This document shows positions 44,659 through 56,537 of a stretch of DNA of 64,000 nucleotides, one piece after another (the stretch's first letter is position 1; each line of letters opens with the position of its first letter). The stretch comes from Phragmites australis. Its lineage: Eukaryota; Streptophyta; Magnoliopsida; Poales; Poaceae. The DNA lies in NCBI RefSeq assembly GCF_958298935.1, contig NC_084938.1:24533501-24597500 (forward strand), written 5' to 3'. The notes under the pieces were generated by a model. That model did no database searches. It had not been told where the DNA came from and saw only the letters and a list, made by a program, of their open reading frames with translations. A program made the position numbers and the translations under genes.

Positions 44659-45205
44659 TCCTAGTGGAACAAGATGACTGCCATTGAAGTGGGGAGCGGC
44701 CGTCGTCGATCATCAAGCTGATGTTGATCAAGAGGAACAGAAAAAAAATCTCTTAATGCGCATTTGAATTCGCTGATTGCAATCTTAGCTTTTTTATTTG
44801 CAGCGACATCTACGTATTGCATAAATTAATCTTGATCGCCGGTCAAGATTTTTTCCGCAATTAATCAACATACGTGCGGCCAGGGGCGGGGGCTGAGGGC
44901 TCAAGCGCCCCTCCTACTGCGCGTAGCTAGAGGATGCACCTCCCACTAAATTTGTTTATGCATACTTTTGTAGGAAAAAATAAGCAATGTGATTAAGAAG
45001 CAACTAGTCAAGGTGGCATGTGAAAAAAGGTTTTAAAATTGTCACTTGTGGGTATTATATTAATTTCCCTAAACTTTGCTCCGCGACAAGGGACAGCGGG
45101 TTCTTGTGGTTGAAACCTCCGACACCGCGAATATGTTGCATGATTTCCTTGTACAAACCCGATTAATTAAGCCGGTGCTTGTGCCGACATCCCACAAGAT
45201 ACTAA
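44659..45205. other. intergenic, no gene recognised
   Basis: Contains CAGGGGCGGGGGCTGAGGGC at 44881-44900, which looks like one end of a hAT-type MITE, but no matching right end was found. No ORF of interest. Confidence 0.35.
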
Positions 45206-45498
45206 GTTCTGTTTAGTAGAACTCTTTTTATTTAAATTTTTTTTTTATAGAGAGTGATTTTTGAGAAATGATTTTATGACTGAAAATGATTCTCTATAAT
45301 AAACTATATGGAAGAAGTAATTCTGTACGAGAAGTGAATTAGGAGAAGCTGTTTTTTCAGCTGACTAGCTTCTAGTTTATTTCAGAGAATCACTCATACG
45401 GATTATACTCAGGAAGCTAAAAGCTGAAAACTACTGTTTGACAGAGCTCTTTCTGATTCCAACCAAAAAGCTACTCTAAAAATTCTACCAAACGGGCC
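45206..45498. mobile_element. MITE (Tourist-like)
   Basis: The left end GTTCTGTTTAGTAGAAC and the inverted right end GGCCCGTTTGGTAGAATTTTT match at about 12 of 16 tip positions. The interior repeats the theme AGCTTTT / AGAAGCT. Flanks are TAA on the left and TTA on the right, compatible with the 3-bp TWA duplication of Tourist/PIF-Harbinger MITEs but not identical. Confidence 0.6.
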
Positions 45499-46732
45499 TT
45501 AAATACATGGGGGAGTTGGGGTTTAGTGTCGTTATAATTGCATTGGGATCCGTTCCGTACAGGTCACCCAATAATTTTACGATGTAAGCATCTACCACTC
45601 ACTGGTATTTGGACTGAGTCTTTTTTTTTTTTTACGAACCTCTATGAAGATTGTCCCTTGTATTAATTAGACGAAGGGATCTGACGGGCTATATAGAAAC
45701 AACTTTTACAATTGAACTCTAGCCTTGCGCTTTAGCCGTCATATACGTGAATCATGTATTTATTCAATTGTATATATCTTATAAATTCTCTACATTTTAG
45801 TCATACTCAAGGAGAGGAAGATGAGAATCAGTACTACTCTCTAAGCAGTTGCAATAATAGGCTCCTCCTGTATGTGATGAAGGTTGGTTTGACTGTAATG
45901 CAGGAATTTTGTAGCTATCCCGGAAGAATATCACAGAAGAGCTAGCCAAGCAAAGGAAATTAGTACTCTGGTGATAGGCTGATAGCCAAACAAGATAGCG
46001 TTCGGAGATTTTTGCTGTTATAGGCGCATGTGGAGGCGCTATTTCAGAGTGGGCATCCGATGATATTCAGGGGTCGATTCATTGGATCAAATTAGGTGCG
46101 CCCAGTGGCCGTTATATTATCTTTGCTCTTCTGTCGGTTTGTGTTTTTAAACTTGCCAGTATATAACTAGTCCACTCCACTAAAATGTGGCAGAGTAATC
46201 CACTAATCATAGCATAAAGTGCATCATTTATTCACCTTATAAGATATTTTGTTTAATTATTGAAGGTTTTAGTTGTACTAGTTTTGGAACTATTTATCAC
46301 TCTTATCGTGTATCAATTTACTCTCTCGTTGATATGTAGGGTCACTTGAATCACTGAAAATGAGTTAGTGTGGTAAATTTGTTACCACTCACCTAATAAG
46401 AATAACAAATAGTTTAATACCCCACTCGTGTTTAGAAAACTTGAATGTTAAATAAATTTTGTAGGATCTCCCAAAAAAACAGTTCATATTCCACATAAAC
46501 TGCGAAAAGTTTCCTGTTCCAAACGCAACCAAGTCAAAAAGAAGGAAAAAAGAACTACAGTTGCTCACAACACTTCCATTGATCTCCTTAATGAAATGAT
46601 TACGCTGTAACTTCAGGTCCTTAGCTATGCATGCATCATTGATATTTGGTGAATCTGGTAGTAAAAGCCTGATACGATCTACACGTGGACTTGGCTTATG
46701 TTCTTCACACAACCCCAACTAAGGATGGCAAC
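45499..46732. other. intergenic with a possible orphan exon
   Basis: A minus-strand frame at 46718-46389 begins MGLCEEHKPSPRVDRIRLLL and contains a splice-donor-like GTGAGC near 46568. It might be an exon of an old gene, but no family is recognised and no partner exons were found. The rest is AT-rich without ORFs. Confidence 0.3.
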
Positions 46733-47611
46733 CAGGGTCGGTGCCGAGATTTCAGTGTTTCGAGACGAAACTAAAAGTGAGACTCCATTAAACATAAATA
46801 TTAAAATATTTATATATTAATTACAAAGATAATATTTTGGGTAGAGTCCACGAGCATTTACGATAAACTTAAACAACTTGAAATGCATCCGTTACGGTAA
46901 GCTGGAATAAAATTATCGTAAATACTGAATAAAATTGTGATAGATCAGAGTATATGTACGTATGCTTACGTTAATGCATGTCAGCTAGGTAGAGATACTC
47001 ATATGCCTATGTATAACTTGCTACGTGCAGCTCTAGTTACTCATCGGTACATGCAGCAATTAGCTTGCAACTATAGTAGCTTTGGAGCTATCTGGTCGTA
47101 GGTGCCAGCACCGCAGTACAAACGCTGGATCCATTGATCGCCGGAGCAAGTGGGGACCTTTCCATATTTCAAACGTGTAATCTCAACAAGGGTCAGATCC
47201 ATTTGAGGTGAACTAGAAACTATATAGCAGAAAAAACCAGCGACAAAAACTCATATGGCAATGACTAATGTATGACCTCGATCGAAGCTGTGGGCATGCG
47301 GGACGCCTTAGAGTCGTGGTCCCACAGAACGCAAGAAACTAAACTGTTTGTACGGAAGAAAACATGAAACAGGCAAACAACCAAATAGACTAGGCAGACA
47401 GGTCACTTGAATTTTTATGGATCGGAGGAACCAGGCTACTTGCGTCCTACCCTACGGACTACTAAGCCTAGCTGCTATTTTAGACCTAGTTCTATCTGTT
47501 ATCGTACGGACTGTTAGATATGTATATTATACACATATATATGAAGAGGGGCCCCTCAGTTTTGGGGGCTCGAGGCGACCGTCCCGCTCGACCCCCTCAG
47601 AGCCGGCCCTG
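46733..47611. mobile_element. non-autonomous hAT element with perfect 8-bp TSD
   Basis: The left end CAGGGTCGGTGCCGAG and the inverted right end CAGGGCCGGCTCTGAG form the terminal repeats (about 12 of 16). The element is flanked by ATGGCAAC at 46725-46732 and ATGGCAAC at 47612-47619. An 8-bp duplication and CAGGGnCGG ends are diagnostic of plant hAT transposons. The 879-bp interior has no transposase reading frame, so it depends on an autonomous partner. Confidence 0.88.
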
Positions 47612-47619
47612 ATGGCAAC

Positions 47620-49653
47620 ATATACAATATTCGTAGTTACAAGTTATACAAATCCATAACTATAAGTTGATTTTTAAACCTACATTTCAACTTATTATCC
47701 GTCACGGGTAAAAACTGACATTCACGTATGCCACCTATGAACATCATATACCTATGGACACGGTCGTATACCTACCAATATAGTAAACATGTATTGAAAA
47801 TAAGATCAATTATGTAATAATAATAATATCATCAATTTAAATATTTATCTCAACTAAGATAATAAACAAGCATCTTACAAATACATAACATGCATATCAT
47901 CCATACCTACATCGTTCACACCTATAACATATTATTTCACAATTTAACGATGCTTAGTACAATATAGACGAGTATTGTTCAACCAGACAACAAGTGTGTA
48001 GTGAGTACGCGGACGAAACAGACTTGGATAAGCCTATTTTATACTTGTTTTTTTTTATACCGATTAGATTTAACTTCAGACCTACGTCCATATTCACGAG
48101 TAAAAATAATATCTCAAACCCGCCCCTATAGAGTTTGTATATATATGTCCATTGTTATCTCGAGTTCCAATACCTTCCAAAGTGTACAGCACGAGGCGAC
48201 GCCAGTTCACTGCGGACCGGTTAGTGCTACACAGTGGTAGTACTCGCGGCAGTAGACCCAGCTCAGCACGCAGCTACAGCAGCGTGTAGGGTGTAGGATC
48301 CGCTACGTACTACTGCGGTGCCATGCCATGCCATCGCACCGGACCCGGCCGGCCGGGCCACCGAACAGAATGCCAAGGGAAACGGAGGCGTAGGCAGGGC
48401 AGCCCCCACCCCAACGCGGTGCCCACTTGTCGACACGGCGACGCCGCGTTGCCCACGTTGCATGCAGGACGCGACCACCCCAGCCGGCTGCGTCCGCGCG
48501 TGCGGGGAACCCACGGGCGCGACGCGTCGACGACTGGTTGGTGGCGCGGTGCGCGTCCGCGTCGTGTGGGTCGTGGTCGTGGCGGCTCAGCAACACAGGC
48601 GCGGCCGACACTTGGGCACGTCCCCGTCCCCGCGCACCCCATCACGGGCTTTCCTTCCTCCCGGGCCTGCGCTACGGTTCCGCGTTTGGCCGCTTCCGCG
48701 CTTGATCCTCTGCGCTGCTGGGGCGCACTGTAAAACTTCGCTTACGTATACGTGACCAGCATTGGTCGCACTTGATATTTGGGGAACCAGGCATGCAGCG
48801 CTCGACAACGTGAAGGCAAAAAGCTCGAGATGAATTTTATACTGGCCTGTCACCAAGTTGTAGAGGATCCGGGCCTTATCTCCGGTTGTATGTAGGCCTG
48901 TCGGCCGTGCTCATCGGACAGGCTACCTAAAGCTATCCACTGTGAGGTTGGATTCTCGAACAACGCCGGTGCTCAGCTCACTAGAGGTCGAACAAAATAA
49001 ACTCGAAAGTCAAAATACCGCCAACCTTTCAAGCTCTCCGACATATCTACAATAAGTTGCTAGTGGGGTCATCAGTAATTCCACCTGTTTAGGCAGCACA
49101 CTGGGCCAACGGGCAACATGACATAATATATAATTATATATATATATATATACTACATATCGCGGAAAGATTTGGAGCCCTCTGAAGGTCTCAGCGCCCT
49201 GTTTGCGAATCACGGCGTGCCGCGTACCGGTCATCGCGCCTCTGTCGGCGCTTGCAGCGCAGCACATGCCGGTCTCCCTGGCGGCGTCGACCGACACGAC
49301 GTTGGCGTCGCACGCGTTGGAGGAAGCGACCGGCCAGGGAACCCGTACGCGCGGCGCCCGGCTTGCGTTGAGCGAAACTGAGGCCAGTTGTGTCGTGCGT
49401 TAAAGCGCTTGGCGGACGTTAAACGAATGGGCAAAGAAAACGGAGCCCTCCAGAGCACACGTTGGAGCAAGTGAAACGTCGCGGACGTCACTTCCTCGGC
49501 TGCATCGTCGTCCCTTGCCTCGCCGGCGCGTGGCACGAACGTTAAAGAAAACAGCCGCCGATTCCTCGGCTGCATCGCCGTCCGTTGCCTAGCCGCCGCG
49601 TTGTGCGCGTCGTGTGTCCGCTCCACTCTAGGCGCGTTAGAGGAAACGACCGC
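47620..49653. other. intergenic with a GC-rich island, no gene recognised
   Basis: AT-rich to about 48180, then a GC-rich island (48310-48720) with long open frames in several frames and strands, none with a known domain. A (TA)n run is at about 49135-49152. From 49200 to 49650 the DNA is GC-rich again and contains a 70-bp-spaced repeat: TCCTCGGCTGCATCG occurs at about 49493 and 49563. This may be a promoter or first-exon relic; the gypsy element begins right after it. Confidence 0.35.
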
Positions 49654-51088
49654 TGTCGGAGGGTCAACTCTTAAAGCAGGGATTCGGAGGGATCCCTTTG
49701 AGATTCGACCGGGGATTATTCTGAATCTGTTTGCGGGGGAAATAAATGGGTGTAAATGCGATGGCAGGTGGGATGGAATGATTCAATGCTGAATGCAGTA
49801 AATGCACTGGAGGTTTTTAGACAGGTTCGGGCCGCACTGAGCGTAATACCCTACTCCTATGTGGATGCTATAAATACCCTGAGAATGTCCCTCAGGGATG
49901 TTGCTGGTTACAAGAATATTTGTCTATCCTAGAGCTTCGGGCTCCTTATTCTTCGGTGGTCTCAGCTTCTGTGCTTGTACTGAACCTTTGTCTTGGATCT
50001 TCGTCTCTCAGAGTCTGTTCTTGTCCGTGCCCACCGGCTCTCTTAAATACTCGTCGGCGGTAGCATGCCCCGAAAGGGAGGGCACGAGTTCCAAGGCGCC
50101 ATAAATGGAAAGGCAGTCGTCATGGGCTGCTGCGCGAAGTGACGGGGGGGAGGGGGGTTGAAAATGCGCCCCCCCCCCGCCCGGTCTCGATCGTCATGAT
50201 GGCGTTGGCAACGGGCGCCGCGGGGAGGGCCCACCGAGCAGCCACAGAGCAGCCCGACGTGCCCGCCCGGTCTTGTCCGCCTGGCACAACAGGGGTGGCA
50301 GGCGGAGCGCCTTGGGCCTTGCGACGCTATCCCGAGGCGCTCCGGATGATGCGGGATGGGACGTGCATTAAATGTCCTCACGCCCTGCTGCCATAACGTG
50401 GCAGGGACTGACACCGAGTGTGGCGGGAGCAGTTGGAAGTGACAGGCCACGCGCCCTCTTAAATGCGACATCGGGCCTTTCACTGGCTGACACCTCACCG
50501 CTAGACCTCTGTGGGGGCTACCGACGAAGGACTTTTTGGGCCGTCGGAGAACCGAGTGCTCGGGGGTCACTGTTCATATCCCCAAGCACTCTCTCCCGGA
50601 AATGCCCTTTCTTGGTCCTCGGGGAATCGAGTGCTCGGGGGCCACTGTTCACGGCCCCGAGCACTCTCTCCCGGAATTGACTGTTCAGATCCTCGGGGAA
50701 CCGAGTGCTCGGGGGCCGCTGCTCGCAGCCCCGAGCACTCTCCCAAAACTACCTTCCTTGGGTCCTCGGGGTACTCGGGTGCTCGGGAGCCACTGTTCGC
50801 AGCCCCGAGCACACCCTTTCCGGTACTCGGCCTTTCTGGTCGTCGGGGGACTTGGGTGCTCAGGGGCCACTGTTCATGACCCCGAGCACTCTCTTCCCGG
50901 CACTTGGTCTTCGCGGATCATCGGGGAACTCGGGTACTCAGGGGCCACTGTTCATGGCCCTGAGAACCCCCTCCCGGGACTTAGTCTTCTCGTACCTCAC
51001 GGAGATGATCTCCGCGGGAGGGCGCCACGTGGCATATTGCTAACCTGGCCTCGGGATTCCGGGACCCCTGGTTCCTGATTCACCGACA
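49654..51088 (-). mobile_element. 3' LTR of the Tat-type gypsy element
   Basis: A 1435-bp LTR with inverted termini TGTCGG and CCGACA. It holds the six-unit hairpin array (50544-50996) in the U3 half. In the part absent from the other LTR (49654-50341) are likely R and U5. Homology to the 5' LTR covers 50342-51088. Confidence 0.85.
50544..50996. repeat. array of six hairpin units in U3 of the 3' LTR
   Basis: Units of 73-78 bp start at 50544, 50619, 50693, 50766, 50843 and 50921. Each has a dyad built on GAGTGCTCGGGG and CCCCGAGCACTC around a loop containing CACTGTTC. Units 2 and 3 have perfect 12-bp arms; units 4 to 6 are more diverged. The same six units stand in the other LTR (62635-63080). 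Confidence 0.9.
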
Positions 51089-51445
51089 GCAGCACCCAGG
51101 CCCATTGGGAGGCGATGGCCCAGAGATTGCGGATGGGGCCCTCGTCTTTATCGAGGTCGAACCCAGCACCGGTGCCACGTGGCGTGTTTTTAGGCGCTGG
51201 CCTTTCCGACCCAGGCTTCTGGTACGGCCCAGCGGGGAGCCGAACGGACGCGCGTCCAGCCGACTCCCGAGGCGCGTGATAACGAGGCAGGCGGCGCGCG
51301 TGGCAACCGTGCAGATTGAGGGTAGTGCGCCTGACAACTGCTGACATCCGCGCGGACCGAGGGAGATTCGCCTGGCTCTCGCGCCGGCCGAGGAAGTCTG
51401 TCTTGCCGAGCACGCCGTGGCAGGCGTCGTTTGAAATCCCTAGGG

Positions 51446-51453
51446 TATAAAAG
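51446..51453 (+). promoter_or_regulatory. TATA box of the antisense ORF
   Basis: TATAAAAG within GGGTATAAAAGGAGG, about 160 bp upstream of the ATG at 51611 and followed by a CTTCTT-rich leader. The setting is that of a normal plant core promoter on the strand opposite to gag-pol. Confidence 0.7.
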
Positions 51454-51610
51454 GAGGAGGGGAGCGAATCGTTGCCCCTTTACGCTATTTTCGCGATCAA
51501 GCCCTCTTCTTCTTCTTCTTCTTCCTTGCGTTCCAGAGCTCTCGCCCTCCCTTAGGCGAACAACGCACCCTTCTTCCCCCACCGATCCAGCACACCCCCA
51601 CCCTGACACA

Positions 51611-54600
51611 ATGCCGAGAGCGGGAGGCAGCCGCCATGACAAGGGACCCGACAGCGTACTGCCGGAATCAAGAATTATCAACGAAGAGGGGGTGGACAAG
51701 GTCCGCAAGTTGATGGTGCCCGAGGGCCAGCGGGAGGCCTCGGTGGTGACGCTGGCGAGCTTCCCGCCCGTCACGGACCGGCTGGAGCGCATCGTCATCT
51801 TCGTCTCCTTCGTGGCGGCCGAGCTGGTAACGCCGTTCTCGACATTCTTCCTCCAGATCCTCGACACGTTCGGGATCCAACTGGCGCGCCTCAGCCCGAA
51901 CTCGGTGGTCATCTTGGCGATCTTCGCGCATTTCTACGAGATGTTCATCGGGGTGCCGCCGTCAGTGTCGTTATTCCGCCACTTCTTCGTGCTGCGGCCG
52001 GCCGGGAAGAAGAGGGGCTCCTCCACCGTGGACGTCGCCGGCTGCTGCAACTTCCGGCTGCGGGACGGCTTGGCAGAGTTGTACATCCCCCAAGTGCTGC
52101 GGAGCAAGTGGGACGACTGGCGGCGCGACTGGGTCTACGTCGACGTCAGTCCCCACGACCGCCTCACATTGCCGGAGCTGGTGACAGAGCCCCAGAGGTC
52201 AATCTGGGAGGCGGCGCCGGCGGAGGACGAGCGGATGCGGCCAGTCCTGGACCGCATCGACTACCTGCACCAGGCCGGACTTACGTCGGTGATGGTGGTG
52301 GTGGACTACCTGCGCCGCCGCTTGGCGCCTCTGCGGGAGCGGGTCCGCCCCAGCTAGATGTACACGGGCTCCCAGGACATCACCAGGACCCGGATCGGCG
52401 AGGATGGGGACCTGGATGAGGCAGCGCTGGTAGGCCTGCTGCGGGTGGTGATCGGCGTGGAAGACCTTACCCGGGCAGTGCTCCCCCGGGAACAGCTGGC
52501 GCTCTGCACCGACCCGAACCGGGTGGCGCTGCAAGCGACGCTACCCGAGTTTGACACCCAGGGTCTGGTCGACCGGCCAGGGCGCCGGAACCCTGGGACT
52601 ATCCAGATTCCCGGGGTAGACGAGGCGACCGGCGGCGCGCCAAGGACCGGCGATGGGGACGCCACTAGTGGCAATCCGCAGGCGAGCGGCAGGGGGGCCA
52701 CGGGCGGCCGGCCGCAGACTGACGGCGGGGGCGCCGCGGGTGGCAAGCAGCAGGCCGACCGTGGGGCTGCCGCAGGCAGCAACCATCAAGTCAGCAGAAG
52801 GGGCGCCGCCGGTAGTGGAGCGGCGGCGGCGCCGGGGGACAAAGGAAATCGCCCCTGGACGTTCGTGCCCCAGCCGTCGTCCTCGTCCTCGCCGTCGCCT
52901 CCACGGCAACGGTGTAGGCGGGCGGCGCGAAGGAGGGAGGCCGGGGCTTCCAGTTGTCCGGTGCAGAGTCTGCGACGGAGGTGAGGTCCAGGGCTCGGGA
53001 ACCCGAAGACTAAGGTCGGCGCGGAAGCGCATCTACAGCGAGTGCGCAAGCCGGCCCACCGCCGGAGACAGGCTCCACGGCGGAGGCGAGGCCCCGGTCA
53101 CCGGAGCCCAGAGACCAAGGCCGGCACGGGAGCGCGTCTACAGCAAGTGCCCAAGTCGGCCCGCTGCCGAAGATGGGCTCCGCGGCGGCCCCGCAGACCC
53201 TCCCGCCGAAGAGGAGGAGGGCATACTCTGGGCCGAGGCCGTTGGGCCCGGAGTTCAAGATCCCAGAATCGCGATGGCAATACCATGGACCGAAGTCAGC
53301 GTAAGTGTTCTTTTTCCCCGAGCGCGTTTCGCCCGGAGTAAGTTCGGGGACTAACCCATTTTTGCTTTCAGGCCGCCCAAGGACGCTGCCGGAGACCAAA
53401 AGCGACCGGAAGCGCCAAGGCCGGCTCCCAGCCTTGAGCCGAGTGCGCCTGAGCCGAGCGCGCCGATCGAGCCGAAGCCGTAGGCGTCGCTGTGCCCTGA
53501 GTCGAGGGCAGCGGCCGCGGCCGAGCCGCCGGCGCCGGCCGAGCCCACCCCGAGTACTTCGAGGGCGGGGCAAATGGCCGTGGCGAGGGCGGCGCCGACA
53601 TGGCAGCAATCGGGGACCCCGAGCGCCTCTGCAGAGAGGGCTCGCAGGGGACCTAGCGCTCGGCCACCGTCCAACCAGGCCGCGGAACCCCTCCCGAACG
53701 TGCTAGGAAGGGCCCGGGAGGTGATCGAGCGGCTGGAGGTGGCCGTGGCAGGGGAACGAGCACAGCTCGAGGCCGAGCGCGCCGCCCTCGTAGAGGAGAG
53801 GGGGCGGTTGGAGGAGGTCGGCCGTCTTTTGGAGGCCCGCATCGCCTCGACCCACGCCGCCCATGAGAGGGAGAGGCGCGCGATGGCCGAGGAGCGAGAG
53901 ACCCTGGATGAAGTGCGCGAGGAGGCCATCGCCGCGCAAGAGGAAGCCACCCGCTTGGGTGAGATATCGCGGCGGTGGGCCGTAGAGCTTCTCGCCAGGG
54001 AGCGGCTAGTGTGCGCTCGGGAGGAGGCCATTGTGCCGCGCGAGAAGGCTGTGGAGGCCTCCCGGGCGGAGTTAGCCCGTCGGGAGGAGGAGGTGGCGGT
54101 CCGTGAGATCGACGTCGGAATCACGGCGACGGCTCTAGATGCCTGGGAGGAGCAGTTAACTCTCCGCGAAGCGGAGGCTGCCTCGGTGTCGGCGGCTTTA
54201 ACTGCTCGGGAGGAGCAGGCTACCAAGTGGGAGGCCGAGCTGACTGCCCAGGAGCAGACCCTCGCTGCCCTCACTGAGCAGGTGAAGTAGGGGCAAGCCG
54301 GAGTCCCGGCGACCAGCGCCGTCCCAACCAGCGCGGCTGAGGGGATAACCCTTGAGGAGCGGGGGCAGATCGCGAAGGATGAGCTCGAGACCATTACCGC
54401 CGAGCGGGCCAACGTCAAGATGATGATGCGAGACATTCTTCGGCAAGCACGGAGGTCCGTGAGGATGGCCGGGCTCGGGCGAGTCAACGTAGTCGAGAAG
54501 GGGATGGATCGAGAGACCATCGACCACATCACCCTCGGCTTCGAGGAGATCAGCTGGCGACTGAAGGCGCTCCCCCGGGCCGTGCAGGAGTTAGCCTCCC

Positions 54601-54836
54601 GGGAAGGGCGCGCTCTGGCCCAAGCGGTGGCCGAGCACGTCCTGGCCTGTTATCGGAGCCGGAACCCTAACTTCTCGCTGGAGCCAGCCTGGCAGGGGGT
54701 GGTCGAGGCTGAGGAGGGGGCCGCCCGGGAGGCTGTCTGGGGCATCACCACCGAGGTGGCGGCTTGCTTCACGCGGGAGCCGTCGCCGGTGCCGAGCAGT
54801 GGTAGCAGGAGCGAGGACTCCTCGCCGCCTCCATAG
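51611..54836 (+). pseudogene. antisense ORF, Transposase_28 (PF04195)-like with coiled coil
   Basis: Starts at ATG 51611 (MPRAGGSRHDKGPDS...). Residues about 80-200 match the 'putative gypsy-type transposon' domain (VVILAIFAHFYEMFIGVPPS, then VLRPAGKKRGSS and DDWRRDWVYVDVS). A Gly/Ala-rich variable linker follows (52620-52900). A 105-bp tandem duplication lies at 52976-53185, then an intron-like GT..AG segment at 53301-53371. A long coiled coil runs 53700-54290 (ERAALVEERGRLEEV, AREEAIVPREKAVEA), and a C-terminal part to 54836 (AQAVAEHVLACYRSRNPNF). It is broken by in-frame TAG at 52355, 53480 and 54288 and by at least one frameshift near 52960. Its function in Tat elements is not established; a structural or regulatory role is possible. 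Confidence 0.75.
52976..53185 (+). repeat. 105-bp tandem duplication in the antisense ORF
   Basis: Two diverged 105-bp units starting CGGAGGTGAGG (52976) and CGGAGGCGAGG (53081). Both contain CTACAGC(G/A)AGTGC. The length is a multiple of three (35 codons), so the duplication kept the frame. Confidence 0.8.
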
Positions 54837-56537
54837 CCCGCCGACTTAGATTAGGCTTTTGTTTTTTCTTTTTCTTTGACTTGATGTAAATATGGGAGTG
54901 ATCCCTCTGAATAGCTCCTTTTTTTAATATAACGGAAGCCTTTTCCTGGGATCGCAACTCCAATGTTGTCTTGATGCTTGACGAAGTCTTTTCTCTTTTC
55001 ACTTGATGTCCTGAGGAGTACTTAGTCGGACCGAGCCCGACCTCCCTCCCCCCCCCCCCCGAGAACGAAGTCGCCCCGACCACTCATCGCCCGAGGCCTT
55101 TCCGCGTGTTCAGCCCCCGAGCCCATGCGAGTCCGCAAAGGCTAAGTCAATAGACAAAGGCACGAACTTCCTTGCTCGGGAGATAGGTCGATCCAGCACG
55201 GAGCACGCCACGTTCAGTGAACGCTTTTCCACTTTGTGACCACTCAAACAAGCAAACTGGAGACGCGTGCGGACGGGAATGTGACCAAGAGTCCCCACGG
55301 TTTGGTGGTGCCTGGGCTAGGACGGACGGAACCGAGCACCGACAGCCCGCCCCCAGGGTCTAGGCTCCCGACCGCTCTTTGCTCAAGTGGTAGGATTACC
55401 CATGAACCCCAGAGGCTTGGTAGTGCCCGGGGTACTGCCAAGCGGGCCGAACACCACGACCACCATGAAGGACTTTGGTCAGAAATTGCCGTTCGTATGG
55501 TACACCTTTCTACTGTCCGCTCTGTCGTTTCGGAAAAAGCGTACACGTGGGCAGGGTTTTGTGCGCGAGGAGACCATCTCGCTGAACAGATTAGAATGCG
55601 AGGGCCCCGAGGACAGCTTGGGAACAATAGATTGCTGAATATGTAAGAATGTAGATTCATATGACTATAACCACTCACCGGACAGCTATCAGCCTTTTGG
55701 TCGACCGATCCAGGAGAGGTATGCGCTTTGAGCTCGGGGTGCCCGGGAACTTGGTTCCTTCAGTCGGAGCGCCCGAGCACTGGAAAGCATGAGAAGGAGC
55801 CAGGGGCCAGGCGGTCCCGACCACTCATGCCCGAGCGGTAGGACTACCCGAGGACCCCCTAGGCTTGAGCAGCGGCCTGGGCACTGAGGCCCTCACGGTC
55901 GAGCTGCTTTTGTTCTCGGTTGTTGATCTGTAGCTTAAGAAAGTATGAAAAGATTCTTTGCTTGGTGCGCTCTGTTAGTGCGGTACTCATTATAGACTGC
56001 TCTCGTTTTTGACCCGAGACCTCTCGAATACCCGGACCGGCGAAGTATACAAACAGAGGCATAACCCAGAGGTCCTATGGTTCGGTGGCGACCGGGAAGG
56101 ACTGACCAGACCGAGCACCGACAGCCCACCCCGGGGGTCTAGGCTCCCGACCACTCTTTGCTCAAGCGGTAGGATTACCCGAGAACCCCAGAGGCTCGGT
56201 GATGCTCGGGGTACTGCCATGACATCGAACACCACAGCCTACCACAACAGACTTAGGTCAGTGGCAGCTGCCTGCGCGCATACCGATCAGGATTCTTTTA
56301 TCAACGGGGAAAAATGAGAGAGCATGTTTTTCTCGCACAATCGAGCATCTCACCAGACATATTAAACATATGGATTCCAGAGAAAATAAAATTTGAAATA
56401 AGAACTGAACAATGATAATATATATTGACAATTTTATACAAGACTGGATGACTTACATGGTTAGTGGTAGCCCCCGGCCAACTTGGGCGGGGGGGGGGGG
56501 GACCCCGGCCTGGTTGGCCCGAGCACAAACATGCCAC
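54837..56537. other. spacer between antisense ORF and integrase, with direct repeats
   Basis: Non-coding in both directions. It contains a diverged direct repeat of about 170 bp: CCGAGCACCGACAGCCC occurs at about 55332 and 56111, each followed by GGGTCTAGGCTCCCGACC and TTTGCTCAAG(T/C)GGTAGG. A partial third copy is near 55800-55870. A C-run is at about 55050 and a G-run at about 56488. Convergent transcripts from gag-pol and the antisense ORF would end in this spacer. Confidence 0.6.

Noticed and set aside
44881..44900. CAGGGGCGGGGGC as the left end of another hAT MITE
   Set aside because: No inverted right end or 8-bp duplication was found nearby.
48310..48760. GC-rich open frames that might be a first exon
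   Set aside because: Open in several frames on both strands, with no domain, start context or splice partner.
50511..51078. Long plus-strand open frames with repeated 'GPLF..PST' residues over the LTR hairpin array
   Set aside because: They are translations of the non-coding U3 repeat units and appear in several frames at once.
53351..54532. A 393-codon minus-strand Ser/Arg-rich open frame opposite the antisense ORF
   Set aside because: Low-complexity mirror of the coiled-coil coding strand; the plus strand carries the recognisable domains.
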